DNA from: Pomphorhynchus laevis | Taxonomy: Eukaryota; Acanthocephala; Palaeacanthocephala; Echinorhynchida; Pomphorhynchidae | Direction of reading: 5' to 3' | DNA: 64,000 bases | Assembly (NCBI GenBank): GCA_012934845.2 | Contig: WNNJ02003641.1 | Span: 248,001 to 312,000, forward strand | Shown: positions 44,640 to 56,539 of the stretch, piece after piece | Layout of the letters: every line of letters begins with the position of its first letter | Position numbering within the stretch: position 1 is the first letter of the stretch | Position numbers and translations under genes: made by a program | The notes under the pieces: model-generated | Databases searched by the model: none | Told to the model about the DNA's origin: nothing | The model's input: only the letters and a program-made list of their open reading frames with translations

Positions 44640-45470
44640 TTGCTTAAAAAGCGCAAAGATTTCTTGTGATATTTCGATCTTGACATAGATCATCTTCAGA
44701 CATCTGTAAAATAAAAAAAAATACAAATTACATTAAATTGTAAGTTATCTAATTTAGTAGTATTTGAAAAAATTTAATATCTATACGAATCCTTCATCTT
44801 TGCGATTGATTGTAGGATTCATTTTTTTGATTCATTTTTTTGTCGCTTCTAGAATTCGTACATTCACAACATTAAGTTCTTTCATTAAAGCCTTTGTATT
44901 ATCAATTATTTCTTTTTTAGGTACCTTAGTGTTATGTTCATCTTCCATATGATTCTTAATCGCACCGCTATATGAATGTTAAGTCATTCGTGAATTCAAC
45001 CGTTGCGTCTATTAAGTAGTATTTATTTTTTTAATGTCTTTACGAATATTTCATCTTTTCTTTCTTCATTATATAACATAATTTGTTTTCTTGCAAACGG
45101 GATGCAGATGTGTTGGCCACAATAATACACTATTAATTCATTAGTATTTGCATGCTGATTTAGCACACTATTGTTAGTAATTTTAGAAAATTTAAGGGCC
45201 CTGAAACGGGCTCAACATCTGTCATTAAATGGGAAAACTTAAGTGTGCCTCTGGGGTACTTGGTCTATCTCGGGATTAGTCGTCTTTTCTAGAGGACGTC
45301 CTCCGTTGAAAAGTCTAAGGTTTTAGGATGTCTAATGTTTCTAAGATTTTAGTCTAATGTTTTAGATACAATTTAATGTAATTTGTATTTTTATTTTAAA
45401 GATGTCTGATGATGAACTATGTCAAAATTGAAATATCACAAGAAATCTTGGCGCTTTTTATTGTTGCCAA
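44640..45470. repeat. Inverted repeat (~105-bp arms) of PLE-type tails
   Basis: 44645-44755 and 45366-45465 are diverged reverse complements, with GATCTATGTCAAGATCGAAA-like and ATATCACAAGAAATCTT blocks typical of PLE 3' ends. Between them are AT-rich DNA, a small minus-strand coding remnant near 44800-44950 (MEDEHNTKVPKKEII) and a family D LINE fragment at 45198-45330. Confidence 0.65.
45198..45330 (+). mobile_element. Family D LINE fragment
   Basis: Similar to 5250-5370 and 9310-9440, the end of family D ORF2 (CCTGAAACGGGCTCAACATC, CTTGGTCTATCTCGGGATTA). Both ends are truncated. Confidence 0.75.
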
Positions 45471-45684
45471 ATGGTACTCTTTTCATGTTTTGAATTTCTC
45501 ATAAATATCACATAAATTATTAATTTAAAAAGTAAATATTAAATGCTTCTAAGATACATTTTAAAGACTACTAACTGAATTGAGACAGCTAGTGTATGGT
45601 ATTTATGAGTTATTTCCCATAAATATATCATAACTTTATAATTTTAACAGTTAATATTCCACCTTTCTTATACATATTTTATAG

Positions 45685-45738
45685 ACGACTAACCGACAAC
45701 CCGATCAACTTTAATTTATATTGTTATACACAACTAAC
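45685..45738 (+). CDS. Possible short LRR gene exon
   Basis: A 54-nt open segment with acceptor ACATATTTTATAG and donor GTAAGT, keeping phase 2 on both sides. It reads RLTDNPINFNLYCYTQL. The L-x-D-N-P-I pattern fits an LRR core, and with the next exon the junction codon is Thr. It is shorter than the other exons, so it could be a chance match. Confidence 0.42.
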
Positions 45739-46341
45739 GTAAGTTCATTTTGTACTAAACGATTAGCTTATTTAATCCTTTATGAAGGGACCTTCGTTTT
45801 AACAAATTACAATCAGGGCAAATAATGCAGAAGATAATCATAACGGAAATCCTTCTGTACGTTTCCAAAATTTAAAGCTTTGAACATAACTTAGTCAACG
45901 TAGTCTAATAAAAATTTGTAAATTAAGGTGAGCATATTATGCTTAGTTAATTTGCTAGAACAAAATATGAAGGTTTAAACTTTTTAAACATGAAGACTTT
46001 ATTTCTATTTGTCTACATTATAGTCTATTTGTTTATACATACAAGTCATGTTAATTACCACAATCATGTTTACTCTCATGTTCACTAAAATTATTCGACA
46101 ATATGTTACTATTGCCTTCCATGCCGTATAGCATATGGACAAATATAATCTATAAATTTCTTACTAATAGTATATATAAATTATATTTAAATTTTTAATT
46201 TAATATAACACTATTCTATTATATCAATAATAAAGGATTTAATAATAAATAATTATTTACATTTTAATAATGTACAATTAATTAATTGTTATTTGAGGAT
46301 ACAACTTGGTTAGATTAATGTTTTGTTGTTTATTACTTTAG

Positions 46342-46413
46342 GCTTGACTACAACCAACTCGTTGATCTCAATTTTCTCTCTGCTGAACCGTATCTACGTA
46401 AACTAAAATTTTT
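46342..46413 (+). CDS. LRR gene exon: one leucine-rich repeat
   Basis: A 72-nt exon with acceptor TATTACTTTAG and donor GTAAGT, phase 2 at both ends. It reads LDYNQLVDLNFLSAEPYLRK, then LKF, a full 24-residue LRR. The next intron (about 5.7 kb) holds LINE fossils. Confidence 0.75.
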
Positions 46414-47740
46414 GTAAGTATCATTATAAGTTCAGCTTAGGTATTAATTTAAGTGCAGGAGAAGTAAAACTTTTCAATTACTTATCGTAATCTGAATATT
46501 TTTAGAATAATTTATATAATATTTCAAAAATTATTTATTATTTTTATAGTTTAGTAAGAATTTATTATACTAATCTAAATGACATAAAAAAAATTTTTAT
46601 ATCAAATTTTAATAATGTCGTTCAGAGTTTAATGTCTTTTTTAAGTAAAATTGCTTAATAAATCATAATGCATTTGTGAAAGACGAATTACCGAAATAAG
46701 CGTATCAGCCGTAACCAAAGATCGTTTCGAAACAGCTGTCTTGTCAAAATCAATATCCGAAGGACAAGATTCAAATTCATCGAGACTGACAAATCGCAGA
46801 GAATGCTTGGAGCGCAGAATCTGTAGTATTTGGTCGTTTATGAAAACCATGATGTTAAATAGCATAAATTTTTAAATCTATCGATATAAAAATATATCGT
46901 TCAAAAAGTTTAGCAAATTACGAGTTATTTGAATTTTATTTTTAAGTTAATAAAAAATAAATCATAAACAGTAAGTATTAGATTAATACTTACAAAAAGT
47001 AATACAAAAAAGATCTAATTTTTCAATCTGATTACAATAATATATACACAACCTCAAATAAATCAGTGTCCATTACACTAACTTCAACTTCCATCGAGCC
47101 GCCACAACCTACGAAGTTTATTGGGTTTCAAGGAAGTCCAACGCATAGGGCATGACCCGAGGTGCACGTAGCGAGGAAAAGCAAACGATCGCTGCACTAA
47201 CATTATCTAAACTACGAACACCAACTATAAGTTCCATTGAACCACGACAACCTACGATCAGTTTATTAGGTTCAGGGAAGTCGTATGCTCAGGGCACGTC
47301 CCGAGGTGCACGTAGCAAGGAAAACAACCAAACGATTTAACCAAGCGCTTTAGCTTTTGGAACACAGTCCGAAATAGCTTAGAGTCCAGATTATATCGAT
47401 TGATTTCAGAATGTATAATTCGGGGCTCAACAGCAGTCTGTAAGGGATGCAAATATGTGCGTGAGGGGCGTAATTCGGTAAACTGTATTTCTTCACATTG
47501 CTCAAATAACAGAATTTCTCTAGTTTCACAAACCAATTTCAACTCAAGTGATTTGCAAAGTGTTTTGTCCTTTACTGCTTCTGAAAAAAGTGGTTTCTGT
47601 CCAAAACGTTTCACTCCTCCGGTTAGCCTCTTAAGCTGAACATTTTGTTCGGTTGATGATTGTCCGATTCTTGATAGAATTATTCTTCGTAATATTCTAC
47701 CGAAAGGTTTTCTAAGCCGTCAAGCCGTTTGAGGTTCTTA
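46414..47740. other. Intron stretch with a short tandem duplication
   Basis: Mostly AT-rich with no recognised gene. 47089-47185 and 47230-47325 are two copies of a ~95-bp unit (CCCGAGGTGCACGTAGC near the end of each). The ORF-like piece at 47340-47640 has no recognisable motif. Confidence 0.5.
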
Positions 47741-48358
47741 GCCAACAAGGTCCGCTCGTCTAACTTAATTCTATGTGATATCCGCAGTATCCGCCCCCTT
47801 ATCGACTTACGTTCTTGTGTGTCTCTTCTTTCAACCTTTATTTTCCCGAAAATCGATTACTGCCTCAGCCTTTTCACCAATCCTCCAAAATCCATCATCC
47901 CAACTACACAACGTATCATCAACTCCGCCGTTGATGTGCTCCTACGTCGCCGTCGCTTTGACCAGACATCCACATATCTTGTCCAACTCTCCTGGCCTAC
48001 CATCTACATCCGAATCTAACTCAGCCTTCTTCTCAAAACTTTTCGTCTCATCGCTGTCGGCTCTCCGACACTACGGTCGACACTTGCCCCACCTCTCTAT
48101 CGCTGCGCTCCCGTCATTCTCTCTAACTCCACATGTCCAATTACTCTAATAACTACAGTCTCTGATCCTTCCTCGTCTCCGCTTCCCTCGCCTGGAATCA
48201 GCTCACTCTCGACGTCCGCAGCGCTCCGTTCTTTATTACATTCAAATACCGCCTCCGTTCACACCTTCTTGACATATGATTTAGATTTATGTTTACTTTT
48301 TTGTGATCATGTTAGCGGGCGCCTAACCGAATTTGTCACGTAAAAATAAATCCATTTT
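47740..48358 (+). mobile_element. Family A LINE, 5'-truncated and decayed
   Basis: Begins at VRSSNLILCDIRSIRPLIDL, the post-RT region of ORF2, and runs to the family A 3' end near 48358 (CACGTAAAAATAAATCC). Several frame breaks and loss of bases make it older than copies A1 and A2. Confidence 0.85.
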
Positions 48359-48399
48359 AAGCCATTTATCATCAATACTTCAGAGGCTATTTCGAAATT

Positions 48400-51300
48400 A
48401 ATCAGTGATACAGTTTTTAGATAAAGAAACCTCATTTTATTGAATTTACCTATTGTAAATGATGAAACAAATAGTGCTGTTCTAGTAGCTAAAGATATAG
48501 GATTAGTTCTTAGTCAAAAAGATATTAAGAAGATTACCCGGCTACCTTCGAAATGTGATAAATCGCCTCCCTGGTTAATACAACTATAACCAAAGACTTG
48601 ATTAAGAGACTATTGCAACAAAAGTTTCAACTTAAAGACATTGAAAGAGGTTTGATCAACCCAGCCTAATACCAGATTATTTATTCGCAACTTTAAGATC
48701 GTCAAGTTCACTTCAAAATTGATACCTAATGAAGAGCTAGTAAGTTCAACTGGCAGAAATGCTGTTGAACTGAATACAATATGATAGTTAGTAGAATGCC
48801 TTTCTTTTAATGAATGTCAAGTTCGAGAGCTTAAGTATACTGAAGTTTGTTCAAACAGTTCACTGAGTACTTTCAGAATTATTTTGTTTAACGTAGAAGG
48901 ACTACAATATCTCTTAAATTTGGCTATAGAACAATATTTCCAGCAATTTGATTCTGTGATATTGCTTGAAACATTTGCAACGTATAATTCCACTCTTAAC
49001 TCAATGTAAAAATTTTGCATTGATTTAACATAGAAAGCGTCCTTTAGGGCTGAGTAATCAATCTTATTCAGCATAGCGCTGAGTAAAGCATATTCTCAAT
49101 TCTCTCGAATTCATTAAACCTCGTTGTTAGTGGCGAGTATTCCCATGATTGTGATTATTGGGTGTTACTTTAATCCGGCTTTTACAGCCTGCGATATTAT
49201 TGACGAACTCACTCAATTTGAATCAATTCTTGAATCATCAAAACACATATTCATAGGTGGATACTTTAATGCTCGTTATGAGCAACCTATTCAATCGAAA
49301 CTTGAATGTCTAATTGATTATTTTTCAGTCTACGTTATTCGTCTCCATCCTACTGATACTACGTACGTGTGCAACTCAGGTTCTAGTGCGATCAAGTTAG
49401 TTTTCTCAAATTTATCAAATGTGTCGGTATGCATCTCACATTCCTCTTGGGGACTACTTCGAAATCACAAACCCGTCGAAATGTCATTTCATCTGCTGGA
49501 TTTTCCAAAGTATCCTAATGCACAAAAAGTGCTATCTTATATTCGTTTTATTGACGCATAGAAAGTATCACTGCATACGGTCTATCATGCTCACCATCTC
49601 CTTTTTAGTTTTCGAACGGATGACAGTTTTGGCTTTATTCAAAAATTCATTCTACAAGCGTGTAGAAAAAGTACGGCGTTGTATAACGAATAATCCAGTA
49701 TTCAAGTCTCGAGAATTTAGAATACTTAAGTCGCTTTTGAAATCCTTGAGCAAAGCATTTACTAGCGATAGTTTCAAGAAGCTTGAATATTTACGAACAA
49801 AATATCAGCTTAGAGCAGTAGCTAGAATAGCACTAGAGAAACGTTGATTGGAGAGTGAGCAAAGAAATTTGAATTATACTAGTCTGCCTTGGAAGTTAGA
49901 CGTAAGACGTAGCAACACCACTAGATTAATCTCCACATCAATTAATGATTAGGCATCTAATCTCTCTACTTTCATAGCAGCTTCCTTTCCAGATCTTCAT
50001 TTGCACTGCTTTAACAAACCATATACGTCGCATTTGAATATTCTTGACATGTTAAATCGTCCATTCACGCTCTTCGAAATAAATGAGTCACTAAGCAATT
50101 TGAAAAATCAAAAAACTGTATGCGTTGATGAGTTATCTTGGAAGCATCTAAATACTTCATTCTCAGTTTTGAGCAATTATTAGTTCTCATTCTTTAATTT
50201 GATATTGTATTGCCAGAAATTTCCTCGAATATGGAAAAGATTGACACTGTAAATGTTAAATCAAATTATAAATGTTATTCCCTTTATTAAATGTTAATAA
50301 AGGGAATCCTGGATGTCTAAATAATTATAAAGCAATCACTCTCTAGCCAAGCGTACAAACTCTTTGCCGCCACATTTGATCGTTGTCTCTCTAATATGAT
50401 GGCAGTGTAATTCCAGTTGAATAACATGGATTTCACACATCCAAATCGACTATAACCGCTTTTGAAAAACTACGAGCATATGTTCTGAACGCTAAACATC
50501 ATCATACTTATCTTTACACCGTATTTGTTGATTTTACTAAATCGTCTGACTACATAGATCGGAAATTACGTATGCAAAAGTTAATATATGTACTGAAACA
50601 ACAAGGGCCAGCTATTCATGTGATTAAAAAATTTTTAGAACCTCATTCTGTAAAAGTCTTTAATAATATTTAATTCTCTAGCTGTTTTAACCAAACAAAT
50701 GGAATACCTCAGAAATATCCTATAAGCCCTCTCCTATTTAGCTTGTTTTTGTTCCATTCGCTGGGTGCATAGCAGAGTCAGGCGCATCATGTATCCTGTA
50801 TGCTGATGATTTAGTCATCATTTTGTCCTATCCCAATAATATTCAGTTCAGTTTAAATAATCTTGATATCTTTTACGAGAGAAATGACCTAATGGTAAAT
50901 ATTGAGAAGACTCAGATGATGAAATTCCGCGCAGGCGGTCGCATGTCTCGTCGTGATTAGTTTATATACAAGTCAGAACCTTTACAGTTTGTAACTCTAT
51001 TTATTTATCTTGGTTATACCTTGATTTACGCTGGACCTTTGCAGATCATATCGCTAATATTACTTTGATATAGTTCGCGCTTCCGCAACCCTTACACTCT
51101 TGACTCGCGTCAGTTTTGACACAGCTATCAAGTTTTCCCACAATTTTAGCTTATAAGATAAATTACGGGGCATTGCTGTCTTTTGGAGAGTATTGACCAT
51201 TGCTAATTTGCGATGTATCGACCAAATAAAATAAGCCTACATGAAAAAGTACTTTGGGTTACCAAAGTAAACTTTGTCGTCTACACTATTAGTCATTACG

Positions 51301-51720
51301 AGACAATCATCACTGTCATATGAATTCTCTAAAGGATTTAAATTTGAAAAGACGCCCAACGATGTTCCTCATACTGAAATTTGGCAACGAAAATGTAGAA
51401 ACGTAGATTTACAACATTTATCAACCCCTGCATACTTGCACTCTCAGCTATGGTATGCTACTGTGCATCCTAATAAAGCTTTTGTCAATAAAGCTTTCAT
51501 CGGTTGTTTTTGTGAATCGAAAAGTTTGCTACCGTCGAGAGGCTAGCTGTGTGTAAATTTTGCAATGATCCTTGTTTTAAACTTTACTCTCATACCATCG
51601 TCAAATACTGCAACATATGACTCTGCGAATTGAACGCTTTGGACACTTTTATTCCTTGACACTTCATCATGTTTATTTGTCGTCTATTTTTGTTTATAAT
51701 CCCAAAATTCTATTTTTATC
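48400..51720 (+). mobile_element. Decayed LINE (endonuclease and RT remnants)
   Basis: Plus-strand pieces in order: endonuclease (48850-48990, then 49124-49561 with IIGCYFNPAF, IGGYFNARYEQPI), linker (49580-49850), FEINESLSNLKNQKTVCVDEL at about 50070, and an RT in broken frames with GIPQKYPISPLLFSLF near 50700, a YADDLVI-like site near 50800 and VNIEKTQMMKFRAGGRMSRR near 50900-50950, then a C-terminal piece at 51274-51546. More than ten interruptions. The clade is not determined. Confidence 0.65.
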
Positions 51721-52108
51721 ATTTAGTAGGAATTTAAATAACATACAATTTTGTTAGATCAAATTGCTAAAAAGTAATAGCAATGTATTGTAATACATGG
51801 TCTTTCAGAAAGTTATCCACATAATGATTTATTTGAATTCAGTTTAAAAGTTAAATTGCCTAATAATCGTAAACAGTAAAAATTCAAATCAGCAATTTTT
51901 GATATTAGCGAAACTAACGTAGTAACCTAAAAATTGCTATTTCTGGGTTTATTCAAAACAAACATTTCAATAAAAATACGAATAATTTTTATAATTTAAA
52001 TTGGCACTAATGTATTTCGTAAACTGCAAGACATCCATTGTCACTGATTGCTTTAAAAACTAGTTTTAACTATTTCAATGAAATTTAATTTGTTTCATCT
52101 GTTTTTAG

Positions 52109-52180
52109 AAGCTGCAGTCACAATTTGATCCGTACAATCAATGAAGAATTTTTTGAATCGGCGATTAACCTTGAAAGACT
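52109..52180 (+). CDS. LRR gene exon: one leucine-rich repeat
   Basis: A 72-nt exon with a strong acceptor (CATCTGTTTTTAG) and donor GTAAGT, phase 2 at both ends. It reads SCSHNLIRTINEEFFESAIN, then LER. The 24-residue length and the LRR consensus agree with 46342-46413 and 61083-61154. Confidence 0.75.
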
Positions 52181-52214
52181 GTAAGTGTGGCAATTAGAAA
52201 CGATTTTTTGTAAG

Positions 52215-52275
52215 ATAAATTGTTTCGTCGTGATTAGTTTATATACAAGTCAGAACCTTTACGGTTTGTAACTCT
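52215..52275 (+). repeat. Copy of a 60-bp LINE segment beside the exon
   Basis: Nearly identical to 50945-51005 in the decayed LINE (CGTCGTGATTAGTTTATATA, then ACAAGTCAGAACCTTTAC). It lies 35 bp after the exon and is followed by a short TAACTCTATTTATAGAGTTA palindrome. It looks like templated filler from a repair event. Confidence 0.7.
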
Positions 52276-52550
52276 ATTTATAGAGTAACTCTATTTATAG
52301 AGTTACATATTTATTTTATCTATAAATATCTATAGATATTTATAGATTCTAAAACAGTGACTGAACAAGCGTTTATTCAATTTTTGATCAAATGATCAGA
52401 TTAGAGTTTCTAATACAAAAATTTAATATAAATTTAATAAATCTAATATTTATTATACTAATAAATATTAGTATAATATTATATAATATTATAATATTAT
52501 ATAATATTATAATTAGTATAAATATCTAAATTTAACAGATATTAAAGAAC

Positions 52551-54055
52551 TATTGACAAAGCTAGTAATAACTTTGTCTTCATATGCAAAAAGCTTTATT
52601 ATGATATACTAATGAAAGAGGTTAATTCTAATGATTTAAATGTAAATCCAACATATGAACGTAGTGAGTTGAGTTTAGAAACAATTATTACAAGTCACTG
52701 TTCTATAATGGATAAAAAGGGTATAAAGGTTGAATTAGATAATAAAACTATACCTATATTATATTGGAATCCAAAATTACATAAAAATCCAATAAAACCT
52801 AGCTTCATATGTAGTGCGTTTAAATGTACATTAAAACCACTTTCTGTCTATATGAATAAAATACTTAAAGTAATTAAAGCACACTTTAAAAAATATTGCA
52901 AGGTAATCGAAATTAATACTGGTATAAAATACTATTTCAGTATTAATTCTACAAAAGAATTTTTAGAATAGACAAAAGGAATATATTTTCAAAATATAAA
53001 TACATACGATTTTAGTACTCTTTATACAAATCTAGGTTTAGTAGATATTAAAGAAGCGTTAGTAAAATTAATTAATCTTATATTCGGAAAAAGATATACA
53101 TATATATGTTATAATAATTATAACGCCTATCTAACAAAAATTGAACCATCAAATAAATATAAATATATGGATAAAATTGAATTAATAGAATCCTTAAATA
53201 TTTTGATAAATCAAAATTATTTAAAAGTAGGGACATCTATATTTAGACAAGTAAAAGGTGTTCCAATGGGTGGTAATAGTAGCCCAATTATAGCTGACTT
53301 GTTTTTAAGCTTTATAGAATATGAATTTGTTCATAACTGTGTAAAAACTAAATCTAAACAATATAAATATATGAAATATATGTTTCGATACATTGATGAT
53401 ATATGTGTATTTAATTCTAATAATTTTTATTCAATTAGTGAGCACATTTATCCAGAAAGCCTTATTTGCGACTTCTTGTTATCGAATTCTTTATTTATTG
53501 ACGTTTATTATCATGTTCATAACTCTGTAAAAATATATCTAAATTATATAAATATATTAAATATATGTTTCCATATATTAATGATATATATGTATTTAAC
53601 TAAAATAATTTTTATTCAATTAGTGAACAAATTTATACTGGTAGCCTTTTTCATTATTAAGCCATATTGATAATAAAGAAGGTATATATCTAGATATGAA
53701 CATTAAATAAACATCAATTAAAACTCTTATTCATTTATATCGTAAATATGACATATTTTAATTTACAAAAAAAACATTTTTGCATGAGCATTCATGCATA
53801 ACATATAATGTTTAATGAAATTATATTTTCATTATAATGAAATTTTTAGGATTTTTATAATATAAAATTGTTTTGACTTTCTTCGAAATCATTATAATAT
53901 AAAATTAAAATGATCAGAAAATAATAAAATATATTAATTAACACAATAATATTAAAAATAAATTTAAAATCATTAGCAGAAATTTTTTTTGGATAATAAA
54001 TAATATACTTTGTATTATAATAGGATACTAGATAATAAATTTCATCAGAGAAAAT
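52551..54055 (+). mobile_element. Naiad PLE, 5'-truncated chimeric copy
   Basis: Matches the RT half and 3' UTR of the 12-15 kb Naiad in opposite orientation. 52612-52971 and 53167-53670 hold YWNPKLHKNPIKPSFI, GVPMGGNSSPIIADLF and FRYIDDICVF. After about 53464 the close match stops. A more diverged repeat of the same RT region follows (53505-53640), then the 3' UTR to about 54055. So two Naiad copies of different age are joined. The right end stops inside the UTR and is fused to array 2. Confidence 0.82.
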
Positions 54056-54059
54056 ACGA

Positions 54060-55065
54060 TATTAGTTTCGGCTGCCTTGTGATATATTAAAAAGTCATTT
54101 CAGAGAATGCCTTTTTAAAGTGGCTAGGTCCATGCTACCATGTTAGCCAATTCTCGGAGATGCCTTTTTAATATATCACAAGGCAGCCAAAACGACTAAT
54201 GGTAGTTCACTCTACTGATGAGTGCTACCGGCTACCATTAGCTCGTCTTGGAGTGATAAGGAAGTCTGCTCTACTTGTAATCGAACTCTGATTTTTGGCA
54301 ATATTTACAATTATAAAACTGAAGCTTATTAGCGCCCGGATCACAGTTTAACACAATCGGATTTAAAATTATAAAAATGTATCTTTTAAAGGATTCTGTG
54401 AGAATGCAAGCAACGAATGCAAGTAAAATTCCTGCTGAACAAAATTAGGATGATCCAGGAAAGCATGTTGTTAGTTTAAAGAGGTTAGACACATGCTATT
54501 ACGTTAGCTAATTCTCGGAAATGCCTTTTTAATATATCACAAACCGGCCAAAATACTGATTGTAGTTAACCCTACTGATGAGTGCTGCCGCCTACTATTA
54601 GCTCGTCTAGGAGTGATAAATAAGTCTGCTCTACCTGCAATCGAACTCCGGTTTCTGGCATAATCTACAATTATGAAACTAGAGCTTATTAGCTCCCGGA
54701 GCACTGTTTAACACAATCAGATATAAAATTATAAAAATGTATCCACCAAAGGATCAAGCGAGAAAGTAAGCAACGACAGCAAGTAAAATTTCTGCCCAAT
54801 AAAATTATGATGATCCGGAAAGCACATGGTTAGTTTAAAGTGGCTAGGCACATGCTATTACGTTAGCCAATTCTCGGAAATGCCTTTTTAATATATCACA
54901 AATCAGCCAAAAATACTGATTGTAGTTCACCCTACTGATGAGTGCTGCCGTCTACCATTAGCTCGTCTAGGAGTGATAAGGAAGTCTGCTCTACTTGTAA
55001 TCGAACTCTGGTTTTTGGCAATATCTACAATTATGAAACTAGAGCTTATTAGCTCCTGGAGCAAA
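54060..55065 (+). repeat. Tandem array 2: three ~360-bp structured units
   Basis: Same family as 22415-23465, opposite orientation. Units start near 54130, 54500 and 54860, each with CCTACTGATGAGTGCT-like and GCTCGTCTAGGAGTGATAA boxes. The GAAAC box is mutated in these copies. A short inverted piece (54060-54110) precedes the array and gives a hairpin with the first unit. The array lies between a Naiad tail and a PLE endonuclease fragment. Confidence 0.75.
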
Positions 55066-55078
55066 GTGATCAGCCATA

Positions 55079-55180
55079 GTGAATACTGGTGATCGTAAAA
55101 ATCGCGAGCAGTATTGGATTGCGCAGTTGATGATTGATGTGCAGTGTAATAACAAAGGACAAACGGCGGTTTTATTTTAC
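55079..55180 (+). mobile_element. PLE C-terminal fragment
   Basis: Reads GDRKNREQYWIAQLMIDVQC, the end of a PLE GIY-YIG domain (the R-x-x-REqyWI segment). It lies directly after array 2. The rest of the ORF to 55315 has no motif. Confidence 0.5.
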
Positions 55181-55368
55181 TTCATTGTTTCTTATACACT
55201 ATTGAACTATTTACTTTTTATCCGAATAGAAGTCAGAATTCCTTCTGAATCAGAAGTCTTTTTACTTTTGGTGGGTGCTAGCTACTTTCGTTTATTAAGT
55301 TACTTGTTCCTTTAAACTTTCTATGATCAGTGGTCTGGCATTGTCCATAACTCTCTGTATAGCTCAAC

Positions 55369-56470
55369 TTATAGAAATATCACATCCTGATTCACACTTT
55401 TAGACATTTTAAAGTCCAGTTCAGAACACTCATTTAACCTTGCAACAAAATTCTCAATATCATCTCGACTCTGGTCCCACATTAACAACCCATCATCAAC
55501 ATAGCGTAGCCATAAAAATGGTTTGAATTGTTGCTTGTATAGGAAATATTTTTCAATCCCAGCTACGAACAATCCAACGAAGGTTGGGCTAATAAGACTG
55601 CACATGGCCGTGCCAACTAGTTGTTTATAGTACTTGTTGTCAAACATAAAGGTGTTTGATTTTAGTACAAGTTCAATTTGATCGCATACAACATGTATAT
55701 CAGTTATCAACAAATTCTCATCAATAAGAAAAGACCGAATAGTATCTATTTCCTGTAAAATAAGAATTTTGGTAAACAGAGACAATATCAAGAGTAGCTA
55801 CTATCGATTTCGACGATATGAATTCCTCGAATCTTCTTATAAAATGATCAGTACTATCCAAAAAAGATAGACATCAACCTTCATATTGGGAAAAAGCTCG
55901 CATGTGCAGCATTTGAAATGTGCAGCATTTCCTAATTGTTGGGCTACCGGGACAATGTGAGATAGATTTGTGAATCTTTGGTAGTAAATACAGAAACCCA
56001 GAAGTTGGATTCCTGACCAATAGTGTATTCTTTGCTGGGTGATCTCCAAACCACAATTCATTAGATTTATTTACATTTGTAACGACATTAATATGTTCCT
56101 CAGAGCCTTTCAATTGCTTTCGTCCCTCAGCAACATTATCCTATCTGTTCCAGATAACAGTTTTAACGGCCTTGTCTGCAGGTAAAAGAAATATACTTTC
56201 GTAATGTTTTAAGTTATGTAGTGCTCTTAATTTAGATTTTCTTATATTTATTTCAAGTTTACGTTGCTCTACATCATTGTCGTCAGATTTCATAACGATT
56301 CTGATCAAATCGAGCCTGTCAAACTCATTAGAAAAAGGTACAAAATACTCTCAATGACATCGCCTCTAGCTGTAAAGGATCAATTCGTTCAGTTGATATA
56401 TTGACTACATGAGTTCGAACATTTTCACAATCACTCTTCATATATATAGTACCAGATATATGTAGGTTAT
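55369..56470 (-). mobile_element. Penelope-like element RT remnant
   Basis: Minus strand: 55874-56113 has GFLYLLPKIHKSISHCPGSP, and 55369-55791 has KYYKQLVGTAMCSLISPTFV and WLRYVDDGLLMW. The N-terminal part to about 56470 is in broken frames. The GIY-YIG part is missing at its 3' side. It converges with the PLE at 56540-57600 of the other strand. Confidence 0.75.
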
Positions 56471-56539
56471 ATATAACCTATTCTAGCCTGCGTTTAATTT
56501 TTGGATGAATATTTTCGAATATCTTTGAATTTAACAACC

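Noticed and set aside
44764-44952. Hydrophobic small protein on the plus strand
   Set aside because: The opposite strand carries a more plausible Lys/Glu-rich remnant of an element; the hydrophobic reading is its shadow.
45905-45940. 33-nt exon before a GTGAGC near 45940
   Set aside because: The phase fits but there is no LRR motif and it is too short to separate from chance.
47152-47340. Small ORF over the 47.1-47.3 kb duplication
   Set aside because: Open only because of the repeated unit; no similarity to known domains by eye.
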